From contig JAPYXD010000045.1 in assembly GCA_030998225.1 (NCBI GenBank), forward strand, positions 248,001 to 312,000: a stretch of 64,000 bases of DNA, in the 5' to 3' direction. A program made the position numbers and the translations under genes. Numbering within the stretch: the stretch's first letter is position 1; every line of letters begins with the position of its first letter. This stretch comes from Diplolepis rosae (lineage: Eukaryota; Arthropoda; Insecta; Hymenoptera; Diplolepididae). Below the pieces are notes generated by a model. It searched no databases. It was given only the letters and a program-made list of their open reading frames with translations, and was not told where the DNA came from. Positions 1 through 11,791 of the stretch are shown here, one piece after another.

Positions 1-292
1 CGGATCAAGGCTAATTGTATATTGTATACATAGGTATCTCAAAACCTATTATATTAACTGGAAGACGCACACATCTTAGTGCGTGAGTTGTATACATAGG
101 AAAATAGGAAAACCGTGTTTAATTAAAAATGTTTGCATAATTTTCAAATTTCGATTTTTTATTCATAAACTTTGATTGTATCAGCGTATGAATTAGGAGC
201 AAATAATAAACAATTTAAATTTCTCCAACTTAAAAGCTATTATATTCATATCCTTAGATTTTCAAAGCTTCATTCTTAATTATTAATTCCAA
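1..292. other. AT-rich sequence, nothing recognised
   Basis: No ORF, RNA gene or repeat is recognised before the LINE begins near 293. The stretch is AT-rich and looks noncoding. Confidence 0.5.
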
Positions 293-649
293 CAATGAGT
301 CTACGAGTGCCTGTGAGGAATGAGTGAACTGAATGAATGTCAGCGCCGCATGACTGATATGTGTCCTTCGAATGTGAAAGGAGAACCTATAGACGGTCTC
401 TCTCTTGAAAGAGGCTAAGAGCGAATTGGTGTATGGAATCTCCTGGGGGACACTGCAAAGCCTCCGCAGTCTGTGAACAAGAACAGTCCAAACGATCGTT
501 TCCGTATGGTATCCCACTGGGAGTGCTTCGTCGCCGAGTGGTGTCCTATCCCGGCCCACGAGGTGGCGAGGCTGCTGTGAGCCTGGCTCCACCGAGGTGA
601 TCTGTCATGCGGGATCAGGAGCCAGCCCCTTCAAGACCTTGATCAGGTA

Positions 650-1622
650 GTGGGTATTGAACACAGGTGTCGGAACCTGTGTTGCTTCGAACGAGTCCGG
701 TCAGATTGGGGTGCTTCTTCAGGAGCTGAGGGATTGAAGGACGTCCTTCAGCTCCTGAGGGAGCAAAGAGAAAAAATGGAAAAATTGGCCAGGGCTCTCA
801 GTGTCATCCAGCAGGGAAAGCTGAGAAATAACCCTGGCCATGTAAAGGACAGTGTAAATGAGGCCTCAGAGGTGTTGAGCGGAATGCTCAACACCCATAA
901 ATACCTTCCGGAAAGCGGGGTGAAAATCCAGAAAAAGCTGGAATCCCACCCCGCCTCAAAAAGATAGGTATCTCCCGGAGACTGCGCTCTGCGTCTGGGA
1001 GATACCCCCAAAAAGCTGACAAAGGGGGAGAAGAGGGTTGCTCCTTCTCCCCCCGAAGATCGGCTTACCAGGAAAGGGAAGGGCGGCATATCGCCATCTT
1101 ACGCTGCGGCCACCAGAGTCCAGACCCCAAAAAAGGATGGGGAATGGCAGCTGGTGGAAAAGAAGAAAAATGAAATAAAGTGAGGAAGAAGAAAGAGGTT
1201 CCTGTGCCCTCTGCGCAGGAACCTAAAACAAAAAGGAAGTTGCCGAGGCACTCTCCGGCCGCCAGGTAAACCCCCAAAATGCAGGAGCGGAAGTCCTCTC
1301 TATTCGGAGAACCAGGAGGGAGGAGATCGTCCTGGTCTTCATAAAGGGAGGTGACGTTTCAACCTTCGAAAAGGCGCTCGACCAGGCGGTCGGGGAGAGA
1401 GCTGACGTTAAGTCTTCGGTCTCGAAGAGGTTCCTTGAAGTTAGGGACCTCGAAGAGACCGTCACAAGGGAAGAGGTTGTGGCCGCGCTCTGTATCGCGC
1501 TGGGCAAGCTAGACACACGTGGCTAAGGAGTGCAAGGCTCCCCTTCGGTGTCTGACTTGCGTTGATAGGGGCGAAAAAGATGTCGCCCATGCTTCGGGGA
1601 GCGGTTCTTGCCCAATATTCTG
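650..1622 (+). pseudogene. LINE copy 1 ORF1 (gag-like) remnant
   Basis: An open stretch at 650-967 encodes a lysine- and glutamate-rich, probably coiled segment (EGLKDVLQLLREQREKMEKL). Broken frames follow to about 1,500. At about 1,515-1,620 a decayed CCHC region is readable: HVAKECKAPLRCLTCVDRG, then GSGSCPIF and a stop. In copy 2 the equivalent stretch begins CWRCGATGHLARSC, so copy 1 has lost the first two cysteines of the knuckle. In R1-clade LINEs ORF1 is an RNA-binding protein that packages the element's own RNA. This copy cannot encode a full product. Confidence 0.65.
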
Positions 1623-1624
1623 AT

Positions 1625-3870
1625 GCAGACTGCCAGGGAGAGGAGGGCTGATGTGTTGCTCATTAGTGAGCAACACAAATGTTCCGAAAACTCTGCTTGG
1701 TAACAGGATGCATCAAGGAAGGCTGGGATCCTTTCGAAATCTTCGAGACCCAGATCCTCCTCCTTGAGGAAAGCCTCAAAGAGGCTAATAGGCGATCCCT
1801 TATTGCGGGCGACTTTGATAGTAAGTCGCCCGAGTGGGGAGAAGTCTGTCTGGACAGGAGGGGAATCTTGGTCGGTGAGATGGTCGCTAGGAATAACCTG
1901 ATTGTATTGAATCGGAGCAGAGATTTTACGTTCAGACGAGGAGCGGGGGGGGGGGGGGTCGATTATCGACCTATCGATTGCCGCGCCCCGTCTTGCCTCA
2001 AGGATAGGCGACTATTGCGTCTTTGAGGTAATAACCTTGAATGACCAACAGAGCATTGAGTTTAGCATCCAGGAATGGAGTCACCCAGTGAATACGGGAA
2101 GGGGCGTCAAGGTAAGGAGCCCCTCCTGGAACACAAAACGACTCAGCAAAGACAAGCTTCGCGAACATCTTGAAGAAGCTAGGCTCATAGATGAGCTTGG
2201 TTGGGCAAGGTCTGCTGGGTCGTTGAAGGACACTGTGCGCGCGGCGAGGCGAAAAGTGGTCGCAGCATGTGATCACTCCATGCCTCGCCGCGGGCACGGG
2301 CTTACCGGGGACTCAGTGCTAGAAAAAATTGATCGGGGAAGTCGGAAAGGACCCATGGGGTCTCGTCTTCAAAATAATCACCAAGAGATTGTTGACTATA
2401 AGAAAGACCTCGGGCCTGGATAATCCCTATCGAGTCAAGTACACCGTGCGAAGCTTGTTTCCGCATGTAGAGCCGTTCCAAAGACAGGACCGAAGCTCCT
2501 GCGTGGTCCGGCGCGAAGAACTCTCCACTCTCGAAGAACTAAAGAGAGTGGGTGGAAGGCTCTAGGCAAACACAGCGCCGGGAATCGACGGGCTGCCGAA
2601 CGAAATCCGCAAGGAGGTGATCGGGGCATATCCGGAGATCCTCCTAGAAGTCTTTAACTCCTGTCTTCGGGAGGGGTGATTCTTCGCAGACTGGAAGAAG
2701 CAGATGTTGGTCATGCTGAGGAAGGGCAACAAACCTCTAGGGGATGCCTCATCGTATAGACCAATATGTCTATTGGATACGATGGGGAAACTTCTGGAGG
2801 AAATGATCCTACAAAGACTGCAGGGTCACATGGTCCGCGAGAATGGTCTCTTGGAAAACCAGTTCGGCTTTCGGTTAACGCCATCCAGGCAGTGGTGGAC
2901 ATCGCCACTAAAGCAAGAAGAGGCGATGGTGCGAAAAAAGGTTCCAGACTACCTGTTGCGAATGATAGATGACTATCTGAGCGACAGGTGGGTGATATAC
3001 GAGGGCGACAAATGGTCTCTCAAGGAAGAGATGACATGTGGCGCCCCTCAAGGGTCGCGGGTGGGTCCACTCGTTTGGAACGTCATGTACGACGATTTCC
3101 TGCGCATGGACCTGCCTGCTGGAACGAGCATCATCGGCTTCAAGGATGACGCACTTGTCGTGTGCGCCGCTTACGACGTCAAAATCCTGGAGCTGAGGAT
3201 CATTGATAGTCTGTGGGAGGCAACGCGTTGGTTGGATAGGAGATGCCTGAAAATCGCGACTGCCAAAGCCACCCAATGTGGGGCTGCCCTGACTCGGCTC
3301 ATGACCAACATTGTTGGACCCAGGGAAGCTAAGAGAAGGCTGGTGGCGAGCGTGGTAAACTCGAAGCTGCTTTATGCAGCTCCGATCTGAACAAGTGGCC
3401 TTAACAACCATGCTATCCTGAAAAAGCTGTTCTCGGCACAGAGAGGTGTGGTGAAGAGAATTGTCTCAGCATACCGCACTGTGTCGACGAGCGCTGTGCT
3501 GGTCCTGGCGAGCGTCCTACCAATAGATTTATTGGCGTAGGAAAGGAAGGAGACCATTCAGCTCCGTAAGGAGCTGACCTGCTTAACAAACCTGCAGGAA
3601 ATCGCTCGCGCGAAGTAGGCCATCCGCAAGGATGGAAGGCGCAGACTCGTCGACAAATGGCAGACGAGATGGCATGGTGACCAGTCCGGGAGATAGACAC
3701 ACCGTCTGATCCTGGAGCTCGCCACCTGGCTGGATAGAAAGCACGGTCAAGTCGGCTTTTACCTGGTGAAAGCGCTTTCGGGCCATGATTACTTTAATGC
3801 GTACCTGAAGCGCTTCAAGAAAAGAGACGATGAGTCGCTAGAGAGGGGGTTTTTTGGTTTTAACAGGTAT
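1625..3870 (+). pseudogene. LINE copy 1 ORF2 (endonuclease-reverse transcriptase) remnant
   Basis: The endonuclease part at about 1,625-2,040 has GDFDSKSPEWGE, where copy 2 has GDFNSKSPKWGE. A G homopolymer near 1,947-1,960 shifts the frame, so the SxIDLT motif is lost. The RT fragment at 2,704-3,390 keeps CGAPQGSRVGPL and FKDDALVV. Copy 2 has FADDALVV at the catalytic site, so the residue before the two aspartates has changed. A deletion near 2,880-2,925 removes RT motif A with its catalytic aspartate, and a second near 3,255 removes the segment after the active site. Further stops lie at 3,388 and beyond. The element is dead. Confidence 0.75.
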
Positions 3871-3900
3871 GCCTAGACCCGTCCTAGCAGAGTCCTGTAC

Positions 3901-4958
3901 AACGTCTATGAAACATTTCGCCATTTTTCTTCCTCACAAAAAAAATGATGAAAAATATGTACAAATTTCAGAGAAGCAAAAGATTTAATGTAACTCAAAT
4001 TTAAATTTAAGAATTTGAAAATCTTTCTGTGGAAAAAAGGGGCTTTTGACTGTGCTGGGATTCAAGCCTAGGTCTTTCGAAGGCAGTGGCAGAAATTTCA
4101 AACTCAACTAATTGATTTAATGTAACATTTACCAAATTTTCAGTCTCAGAATCGGGAAGTTGACACAAATATTGATGTTGTCACATGTCTGGTACAAATG
4201 TAGCAACATTTGTGCCAGAAACGAATCGTGCGTGTTCCGATAAAAAAAACTTCTCAACACGAGTATAAACCGTTATTTTATAATTATTTCCTTCATTATA
4301 TATTTAATGTCTATAACGAAATGTGACCACTGAGCAATGAGCATTGTCGCCATTCACACACACTTTTACACCTCTCGCGTGAAAAGTGAATAAGGAAAAA
4401 ATCCCGAAACGCTCCGAAAGGACAGGTGTATCTTTTTAGCTAGTGAGTGAGACGAAGAACGAGTGCCTTCAAAACGCGAAGCTGTGACTAGCTGTGAGTG
4501 ATTCCAGGTTATACATTACATTTCCCCTGCTTTTTCACATTAAAATGGTATGCATTTAAAGTGAAAAAAAGTAATTATAGGAAGAAAAATATCTATTCAC
4601 AGAAGCGGCATTAGTGTGAAATTAATAAAAAGGTATGTATTTTCAGTTTACAAATGAGTAAAGAATGAAAAAATAACCCCACTTATAACATTTTATTATA
4701 ACGTATTTGAAAGCAAATGTACTTTGGCGAAACTAACTCCACGTTGCTGCAGCAAACTAAGATTACTTTCGTGTCTTATTTTTTTTATGTTTATCGATAT
4801 TTATAAAAGGAAAATTTATTAAAATGTTGAAGAATATCAATTGACGATTATTGGTCTCGATGACATCGATAATTGACAAACATTTTTAATAAAATTTAAA
4901 AGTGAAAAAATATGTAAACTCTCATTAATCAGCTTTTTTCTAATTTAACTTTGTATAG
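3901..4958. other. Noncoding stretch with a SINE fragment; possible upstream region of the 5-kb gene
   Basis: No convincing ORF is present. A SINE fragment lies at 4,004-4,120. The part at about 4,380-4,510 is less AT-rich, contains GTGAGTGAG-type repeats and could be promoter or 5' UTR sequence for the exon starting at 4,959. That is only a positional guess. Confidence 0.35.
4004..4120 (-). repeat. tRNA-derived SINE fragment
   Basis: It shares the segments AATTTGAAAATCTTTCTGTGG and GGGATTCAAGCCTAGGTCTTT with better-preserved copies near 19.7, 57.2 and 63.2 kb. In those copies the second segment is the T-arm and box B of a tRNA-like head on the minus strand. Here the head is cut off and joined to a second family module containing GGCAGTGGCAGAAATTTC. 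Confidence 0.6.
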
Positions 4959-6301
4959 ATTCAAAGGCTCAAACATGGATAAGAAAAAGAAAGAAGAAAA
5001 GGACAAAAAAACTCAAACGAGGAAAGTCAAAATACCCCAACGATTCGAAGAAACACCTTCGGAGAAAGAGAAGAGAATAAGGAAAAAATCCTCTTCCGTG
5101 AAAAATCTGGTCGATTATGGGTAGAAGCAATTGGAAGAAGAGCCACCCTAGCGAACCGGCTGAATAATGAGTAATATAACTCATGAAAGCCATAAAATAA
5201 ATATTTAACTTGTTTGTATCCTTATTCTACGTTAAAATTTACTTTCAACCGCAATGAAAATATGCAATAATTTTATTTATTAAAGCTAAAAAGTTTAAAA
5301 AGGTAATGTAAATATTTTTGAAATTTCTAGCGTTAATAAATAAAATTATTGCATATTTTCATTACGGTTCAACGTAAATTTTAACGTTGAATAAGGATAC
5401 AAACAAGTTAAATATTTATTTTGTTGCGTAAACCTAGCGTTCAGCCGGTTCGCTAGGGCAGGTATGAAAGCAGTTGAATTTTGCAATGTAATTTTTACTA
5501 CGCGTAAAAACTGTCGAACCGAGGACAATACGTTGAATCCCATTTCACGTTCTCAACGCTACCCATGTGAAAGACAATCGTAAGTATCTATGTTTCCTAT
5601 AAATTATGAGTAATGCACGACTTTGTCGATGATGTGAAAGCTAAAAGTAAAAATAATATTTGATTTGAATTTCAGAGTTATTAATGCAATTTTGTACGAA
5701 AAATTGATAAATATCGAACAATTAAGAGGACGCCGTCAAAAAATAGACAGCAGAAACCGAGATTTTTACCCTGCAAATCAGTGGAAGAACATAAAAACCT
5801 GAAAGGTAAGGACGAAAACACGTGCAATGAAATAGTAAGTCTATTAAATTTTTAATAGAGATTTTAAAAATAAAAATATAAAATAACATGAAAATACCTA
5901 TGATTTCAATGTAATAACAGGTGGATTATTTGATTGACATCGGAGGCGACAACGCTAAGGAGGCGATCGCATTGTGCATGAAGGAAATGGTGACCGATGA
6001 CGTTTTGTTCGACCATTTCGCTCACTGCGACGTCATGGAAAATAACGTATTTCTTTCTTACATTGTGATACAATTTTCCGGTGAAGGCATTGATGACTTT
6101 TTAAGTTTACATGAGAAAAACAGATTATTTTTGTTCGTTTCATCGTATCACAATGTTCTTCGTGGAATATGCATTTCGCAATGTAATTATAAGTTGAATC
6201 TTTTTTTCTTCCTTGTCTTGAAGTTAAGTTTTCAAACCGTCAAAAGTTTACGAAATGTAACTTCAAAATTGATAATAAAGATTTTCCGTACCATGCTGTA
6301 A
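4959..6301 (+). pseudogene. Decayed three-exon host gene, DUF4806-like last exon, MITE in exon 1
   Basis: Exon 1 starts after the acceptor TTAACTTTGTATAG, with ATG at 4,975 and a Lys/Glu-rich N-terminus (MDKKKKEEKDKK). A TAG lies at about 5,119, then a MITE interrupts the exon at 5,146-5,458. With the MITE and one CA duplication removed, the frame continues through MKAVEFCNVIFTTRKNC to a GTAAGT donor at 5,580. Exon 2 is about 5,676-5,805 (acceptor TTTCAG, donor GTAAGG) with a TGA three codons before its end. Exon 3 starts at 5,921 and reads DYLIDIGGDNAKEAI, then MKEMVTDDVLFDHF, which resembles the DUF4806 motif of uncharacterised insect proteins. Phases agree across both junctions. It is probably a pseudogene or a relic of a duplicated gene. 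The domain call is tentative. Confidence 0.45.
5146..5458. mobile_element. Foldback MITE with CCCTAGCGAACCGG termini, 2-bp CA duplication
   Basis: The ends are CCCTAGCGAACCGGCTGAA and its reverse complement, and the inverted arms cover most of the 313 bp with ATATTTAACTTGTTTGTATC in both. It is flanked by CA at 5,144-5,145 and 5,459-5,460, and excising it rejoins a reading frame. Relatives sit at 8,090-8,121 (fragment), 12,176-12,535 (foldback) and 16,686-16,721 (one end). No coding capacity is seen. The superfamily is unknown. Confidence 0.75.
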
Positions 6302-6720
6302 CAATAATGTAATTTCTGTAAGTCCCAACCAAAAGCAGTATTTTTTCATACTAGCGTTTCTCGCAAAATGAAACTCAATGTCGAGCAATTCATTTATATT
6401 GTACTATTAAGTGCTAGAACAATCTTTCTTTATAATTTTGAACATTGCTACCCAAAATTATTGGATATTTGTCGGGAAATTCATAAAATCAGCAGTTACT
6501 TATGTACACTACCGTCGGAAATTGTGCGCACGGTGCTCGTGATCGCTATTGAAAATCACTGCTGACTTTGAACTACGATATCTCAGTGAAAAAAAGAGAT
6601 AGGGCATTTTTAAAAATACAGTTGAAAAGCTTATGAAATTCCACGTCTAGTGATGATCAATAAATATTTTTTTGACTTTCTGAAAATAATACAGCACGTG
6701 AGGTGTTAGAAAAAAAAATT
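6302..6720. other. No supported gene
   Basis: A 65-codon open frame lies at 6,368-6,565 but has no recognisable domain, splice context or similarity. The rest is AT-rich. Confidence 0.4.
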
Positions 6721-7563
6721 CAAGATTTTCTCAAATTCTCTACCTCAACTTCAACTTTTTGCATGACTCAGGAAAAATTTTTCCAACATCTGAAAATTTT
6801 AAGACATAAAGTCTAAAATCTCATCTTTAATTTAAGCCAAGAAAAATTGAAAAATATTCATGGGTGCCCGAGATACGATTAAAAATGTTCAATCGTATCT
6901 GAGTTGAATTTTAATCGACGATCACAATTCTCGGACGGTTTGTTGCTCGCCTCCTTCGTTGAAGCAGGACCGAAATGGCCACGCACAAAGGTGGCGCTTA
7001 AGTGGAGCCCTCTTATATGTATTTTTGATTCTGTTCATTAGTAATTTTTATTTCTAATTATTAAAAATTTCAAAAAATATTTATTGTTATTTGTGACTAT
7101 TAAAAATTATTTAAATCCAATATTATCCCCATATTAACGAATAGAACAATGATATCTAAACATTTTTTACTTCTTAAAATTCTTATAAACTAGAACATTA
7201 ATAAAAATTTTAATAGTCATTGTAAATATTTACTAAGAATGAAAGGAAAGGAAATAAAGGAAACACGTTCTTGGATCAAAGAACATATAAGAGAGCTCCA
7301 CTTAAGCGCCACTTTTGTGCGTGGGCTATTCGGTCCTGCCTCAACGGAGGAAGCGAGCAACAAACCGGCCTAAAATCGTGATCGTCGATTAAAATTCAAC
7401 TCAGATACGATTGAACATTTTCAATCGTATCTCGGGTACCCATGAATATTTTTCAATTTTTCTTGGCTTAAATTAAAGATGAGATTTTAGACTTTATGTC
7501 TTAAAATTTTTCCTAGGTCATGCAAAAAGTTGAAGTTGAGGTAGAGAATTTGAGAAAATCTTG
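6721..7563. mobile_element. Large foldback element, about 290-bp arms
   Basis: The left arm at 6,721-7,020 and right arm at 7,283-7,563 are near-perfect reverse complements. Shared pieces include CAAGATTTTCTCAAATTC at the ends and GAGCTCCACTTAAGCGCC (right) against GGCGCTTAAGTGGAGCCC (left) at the inner edge. The 260-bp centre is AT-rich and has no ORF. Small indels separate the arms. It is a non-autonomous TIR or foldback element of unknown superfamily. Confidence 0.8.
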
Positions 7564-8121
7564 ATAAATGAAATTAATATTTTAATGGATGACATTTTTT
7601 TTGTAATTAGAAACTACAAAATTATTGCCAAATATGTTGATGGTAGTATTTTCAGCTCGCAGAAATGATTACAAGACTTTTACGTTATTGATTTTAAAAT
7701 TAAAATAAACGTTTTCAAATAATTCCCGGGAGGTGGAAGTGCTGCCATCATGTTGCCAATTCAACCCAACCTTAAAATCTAACTAGCCGATTGCGAACGA
7801 TTGAGAGCACAGCAAGGCTCAATCGTGTAGACACGATACAAAAACACGATAAGGATCGATTGACAATTTTGTTCAATCATATTCAATCGTTCTCAATTGA
7901 TTATTTGTGGAAGGGTAAGTAGATATCATCGTCGATCACAGACTTCGATTTTGTATCTTATCTCTTCTCTCTATTGCCTATTTTTATTTATAGTCAACAA
8001 ATGAGTGTAGATTCAAATACTCACACTTCCATTGATTTATCGGTAATTTACATTTACATAACTCATGATAGCAACAAAATAAAGATTCAACCTGTTTGTA
8101 TCCTTATTCTATGTTAACATT
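7564..8121. other. Noncoding stretch with a MITE fragment at its right edge
   Basis: No gene is seen. ATTGAGAACGATTGAATA-type short repeats occur on both strands at about 7,790-7,905. Positions 8,090-8,121 match one end of the CCCTAGCG MITE family (TTTGTATCCTTATTCTA). Confidence 0.45.
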
Positions 8122-8681
8122 GGGAATTTGCATGCAAAACAATTATGCTATTTTATATATGCAATCCAAAGTTTATGATACATAAAAAATAATTACAATG
8201 GGTTTTTTTTATTCATTAATTGTTGATTTGCGATCGATTAAAAAATAATGAGCGTTTGAAACGGATCGCTCTGGTGGTCAAGCGTCTCTGAATGGTACAT
8301 GAGCCTGTGACGTCATATCGCTGTGTTTTCGTATCGGCAACATGCAAACCAAGTGCAAGTAAAGTTCTAAATAATTATAAAACTGGTTTGTTTATTTAAA
8401 AAGTCCTCCTAAGGTGGATAGTGGCTTCGTAAAAGTATACTCGGGAAATCTTCCAAAAATTTCTATGTTTATGGTGTTGGAATATTTTACATCTAACTCT
8501 AAATATGTCGCACCAGAAATCCGTGGTGTCAAAGCCACTTTGTAAGTAAAATTTACAAATTATAACACAGGTCTACATGGTTTTGTTATGGAGTATCTGA
8601 GCTACATTTCCGAAGCAATTTTTGGCGTAGAAACCGAATCCAGGCTCAGAATTGCTCCTTCACGTCAGGTTTTCGAGTAAT

Positions 8682-9207
8682 CCTAACCTAAAAGTGCCAA
8701 ATACACGGTTTTTCGCTATATTTGAGCATCGATAACTTCGCGAATTTTTATTATTTTTCAAATATGTGAAAACCATCAAAAAGAGCCACGTTTCAGCTTT
8801 CAATTTCACTATTTACATGTATTATTTTAATTTTTCTAACCGGGGATATCGCCAATTGAAAAAAAAATTGCAGGTACGCAAAAATGTCGGGAAAAAATAA
8901 TAGGAACCTATCATTTTTTCCCGCCATATATCGGTCATAGCGAAACCTACAATTTTTTTTCAAAATTGATAGGATTCTATAATTTTTCCCGCCATATATC
9001 GGTCATTGCAAAACCTGCAATTTTTTTTTTCAATTGGCGATATCCCCCGTTAGAAAAATTAAAATAATACATGTAAATAGTGAAATGGAAAGCTGAAAAG
9101 TGGCTCTTTTTGATGGTCTTCACAGATTTGAAAAATAATAAAATTTCGCGAAGTTATCGATGTTCAAATATACCGAAAACCGTGTTTTTCGCACTGTTTG
9201 GTTAGGA
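8682..9207. mobile_element. Foldback MITE with CCTAACC ends
   Basis: The arms at about 8,682-8,918 and 8,963-9,207 are reverse complements over nearly 240 bp; GATCGATAACTTCGCGAA-like sequence lies in one and its complement in the other. The centre repeats a TTTTTCCCGCCATATATCGG unit twice. It abuts the truncated 3' end of LINE copy 2, so the junction marks where the LINE lost its tail. No ORF. Confidence 0.75.
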
Positions 9208-11640
9208 TCCATAGCATGGTTTTGCAAGGCATTGACCCAGACCGGAGCTGCATAAAGCAGCTTCGAATGGACCACGCTCGCCACCAATCTTCTTTTCGCT
9301 TCACTTGGTCCACCAATGTTTGGCATAAGCCGGGCCAAATTCGGTCCACGTTGGATGGCTTTGGCAGCTGCGATCTTTAGGTGTTCACCAAAGCTAAGCC
9401 TACGATCCAGCTGCACCCCCAGGTACTTAATGCTTGTTTTCCACTCGACTTCATGCTCTCCGAGAACGATCCTCGGATATTGGAAGGATCTCCTGTCCGT
9501 AACGAGCAAAGCCTCGGTTTTCTCAGGGGCCATTTTAAGGCCTCTGCCATCCAACCAGCGCTTCGCCCGCCACAGACTTTCATTGATCCTCAGCTCTAGG
9601 ATTCTGACGTCGTCAGCGGCGCACACGACAAGTGCGTCATCCGCGAAGCCGACGATGCTCGTTCCAGCAGGTAGGTCCATGCGCAGAAAGTCATCGTACA
9701 TGACGTTCCAAACGAGTGGACCCACCCGCGACCCTTGAGGAGCGCCACATGTCATCTTTCCTTGAAGAGACCATTTGTCGCCCTCGTATATCACCCACCT
9801 GTCGCTCAGATAGTCATCTATCATTCGGAACAGGTAGTCTGGAACCTTTTTCCGCATCATCGCCTCGATGCAGATGTCCCATCTCGCGGTATTGAACGCA
9901 TTGCGTATGTCAATGCTAATCAACGCACAGAATCCCCTACGCTTACCAGTTCCTTTTCTTGCATTTGTGGCGATGTTAACCACAGCTTGGATGGCGTCCA
10001 CAGTGGACCTGCCTTTCCTGAATCCGAACTGGTTTTCCGAGAGCCTATTCTCCCCGACCAAGAGAGCCTGAAGCCGTTTTAGAATCAACTCCTCCAGAAT
10101 ATTCCACATCGTATCCAATAAGCATATTGGTCTATACGACGAGGCAACCGCTAGAGGTTTGTTGCCCTTCCTCAGCAGGACCAACCTCTGCCTCCTCCAA
10201 TCCGCGAGGAATCTCCCCTTCCGAAGACAGGAGTTAAAGGCTTCTAGGAGGATCTCCGGGTATGCACCGATCACCTCTTTGAGGATCTCGTTCGGCACCC
10301 CGTCGATACCCGGCGCTGTATTTGCCTTAAGCCTTCCACCCGCTCTCTTTAGTTCTTCGAGAGTGAAGAGTTCCTCGCGCCGGACCACGCAGGAACTTCG
10401 GTCCTATTTTTGGAACGGCTCCACGTGTGGGAACAAGCTTCGCACAATATACTTGACTCGATCGGGATTATCCAGGCCCGGGGTCTTTCTTCTAGCCACC
10501 AATCTCTTGGTGACTATTTTGAAGGCGAGACCCCATGGGTCCTTCTCGACCTCACCGATCAAGTCTTTCCAGCATTGAAGTCGGCTTTTCTTTATGCCTC
10601 GCCTCAAAGCTGTTTTTGCCCCTTTCCATGCCTCGTGCAGCGTAGCATCCCCCTTTGAACGATTGAATTTTCGCCGCGCTGCGAGGCATTCTGGACGTAG
10701 GGCTGCCAACTGGCCGTTCCACCAGTACATCGAACCCTTGGCTTGCCTGCGCTTACGGCGAGGCATCGAGTAGTCACAAGCCGCGACCACCTTCTGCCTC
10801 ACCAAGCGCACAGCAACTTCAAGCGACCCAGCAGGGCAGACCCAACCAAGCTCATCGATGAGCACCTTCGAGGTGTTCGCGAAGTCTTTCCCTGCTGAGT
10901 CGTCTCGTGTTCCAGGAGGGGCTCCTTCCTTCGCCGCCCCTACCCTTTTTCACCGCTAGACACCCTTGTTCTAGACTAAATTCAATGCACCGGTGGTCAC
11001 TCAAGGTTATTACCTCGAGGACCGACCAGTCGCGTATCCTTGAAGCGAGGCGAGGTGCGGCAATCGTGAGGTCAATTATTGAACCTCCCGCTCCTCGTCT
11101 GAACGTGAAATCCCCGCCCTGATTCAAGACGATCAGGTCGTTCCTAGCGACCATCTCGCCAACCAAGATTCCCCTCCTATCTAGGCGGGCCTCACCCCAC
11201 TTGGGCGACTTACTGTTGAAGTCACCCCCTATGAGGGATCGTCCGATGGCCTCACTGAGGCTTTCCTCAAGGAGGAGGATCTGGGTCTCAAAGACATCGA
11301 ATGGATCGCCGGGGGAGAAGTTGCAGCTGTACACACGCACACCCGCCACCTCCACCCAAACGAACCCCGCGTCGGTCTCCAGGAAGTCCCGGACGCCCAA
11401 ATCAGGGTTATAAACAAGGATGCCGGCCCTCCTTGATGCATCCTGATACCAAGCAGAGTTTTCGGACCACTTGTACTGCTCACTAATGAGCAGCACATCG
11501 GCCCCCTCTCCCTGGCAGTCTGCATCAGGAGGGCCTGGGTATCCTTCCCCCTTCCGAGGTTGAGCTGCAGGAACTTCAATTTCTGCCTCTCAACCTCCGA
11601 AGCTCTTCCCGGAAGACCGGGCAGGAGCCGCTCCCTGACA
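9208..11640 (-). pseudogene. LINE copy 2 ORF2: AP-endonuclease and reverse transcriptase, broken
   Basis: The order from high to low coordinate is as follows. The start of the endonuclease is KFLQLNLGRGKDTQALL (about 11,585). After a frameshift near 11,500 comes the body with GDFNSKSPKWGEARLDRRG, SIIDLTIAAPR and LSDHRCIEF (10,852-11,496). A small deletion at about 10,855 shifts the frame into the linker (10,404-10,865). A TAG at 10,404, where copy 1 has CAG, precedes the RT (9,208-10,388). RT motifs seen are TAPGIDGVPNEI, SSYRPICLLDT, LISIDIRNAFN, CGAPQGSRVGPL and FADDALVV. The protein would nick the target and copy the RNA. The C-terminal region after KLLYAAPVW is lost, and the open frame runs on into the neighbouring foldback. 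Confidence 0.8.
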
Positions 11641-11761
11641 CATGGGCGACATCTTTGTCGTCCCTGTCTATGCATGTCAGGCACCTTGGTGGCGCCTTAC
11701 AACTCCTGGCCAAGTGTCCCGTGGCGCCGCATCTCCAACAGAATTTCTTTCCATAAATCAT
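11576..11761 (-). pseudogene. LINE copy 2 ORF1 zinc-knuckle fragment
   Basis: The 61-codon frame holds a CCHC knuckle (CWRCGATGHLARSC) and a second cysteine cluster (CLTCIDRDDKDVAH), followed by GSGSCPVF. This is the C-terminal end of a gag-like ORF1; the N-terminal part was removed by an internal deletion that joins 11,762 to the 5' region. It overlaps the start of the endonuclease frame, as ORF1 and ORF2 often do in R1-clade LINEs. Confidence 0.7.
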
Positions 11762-11791
11762 TTTTACCAGCTCTTAGCCTCTTTCAAGAGA

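Larger units (their letters stand above)
293..3900 (+). mobile_element. R1-like non-LTR retrotransposon (LINE), copy 1, decayed
   Basis: The copy reads on the plus strand and has a GC content visibly above its surroundings. Positions 295-420 match the reverse complement of 11,790-11,905, the 5' part of the second copy at 9.2-12.2 kb. The order is 5' region, ORF1 remnant, zinc-knuckle remnant, endonuclease, reverse transcriptase and a C-terminal region. The C-terminal part (about 3,400-3,860), absent from copy 2, still shows the LSGHDYFNAYL-type motif seen near the end of R1-clade ORF2 proteins. Frameshifts, stops and internal deletions make it inactive. The exact 3' end is uncertain, and I could not define a poly(A) tail or target duplication. 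Confidence 0.8.

Noticed and set aside
9735..10578. Plus-strand ORFs across LINE copy 2
   Set aside because: Shadows of the minus-strand reverse transcriptase frame.
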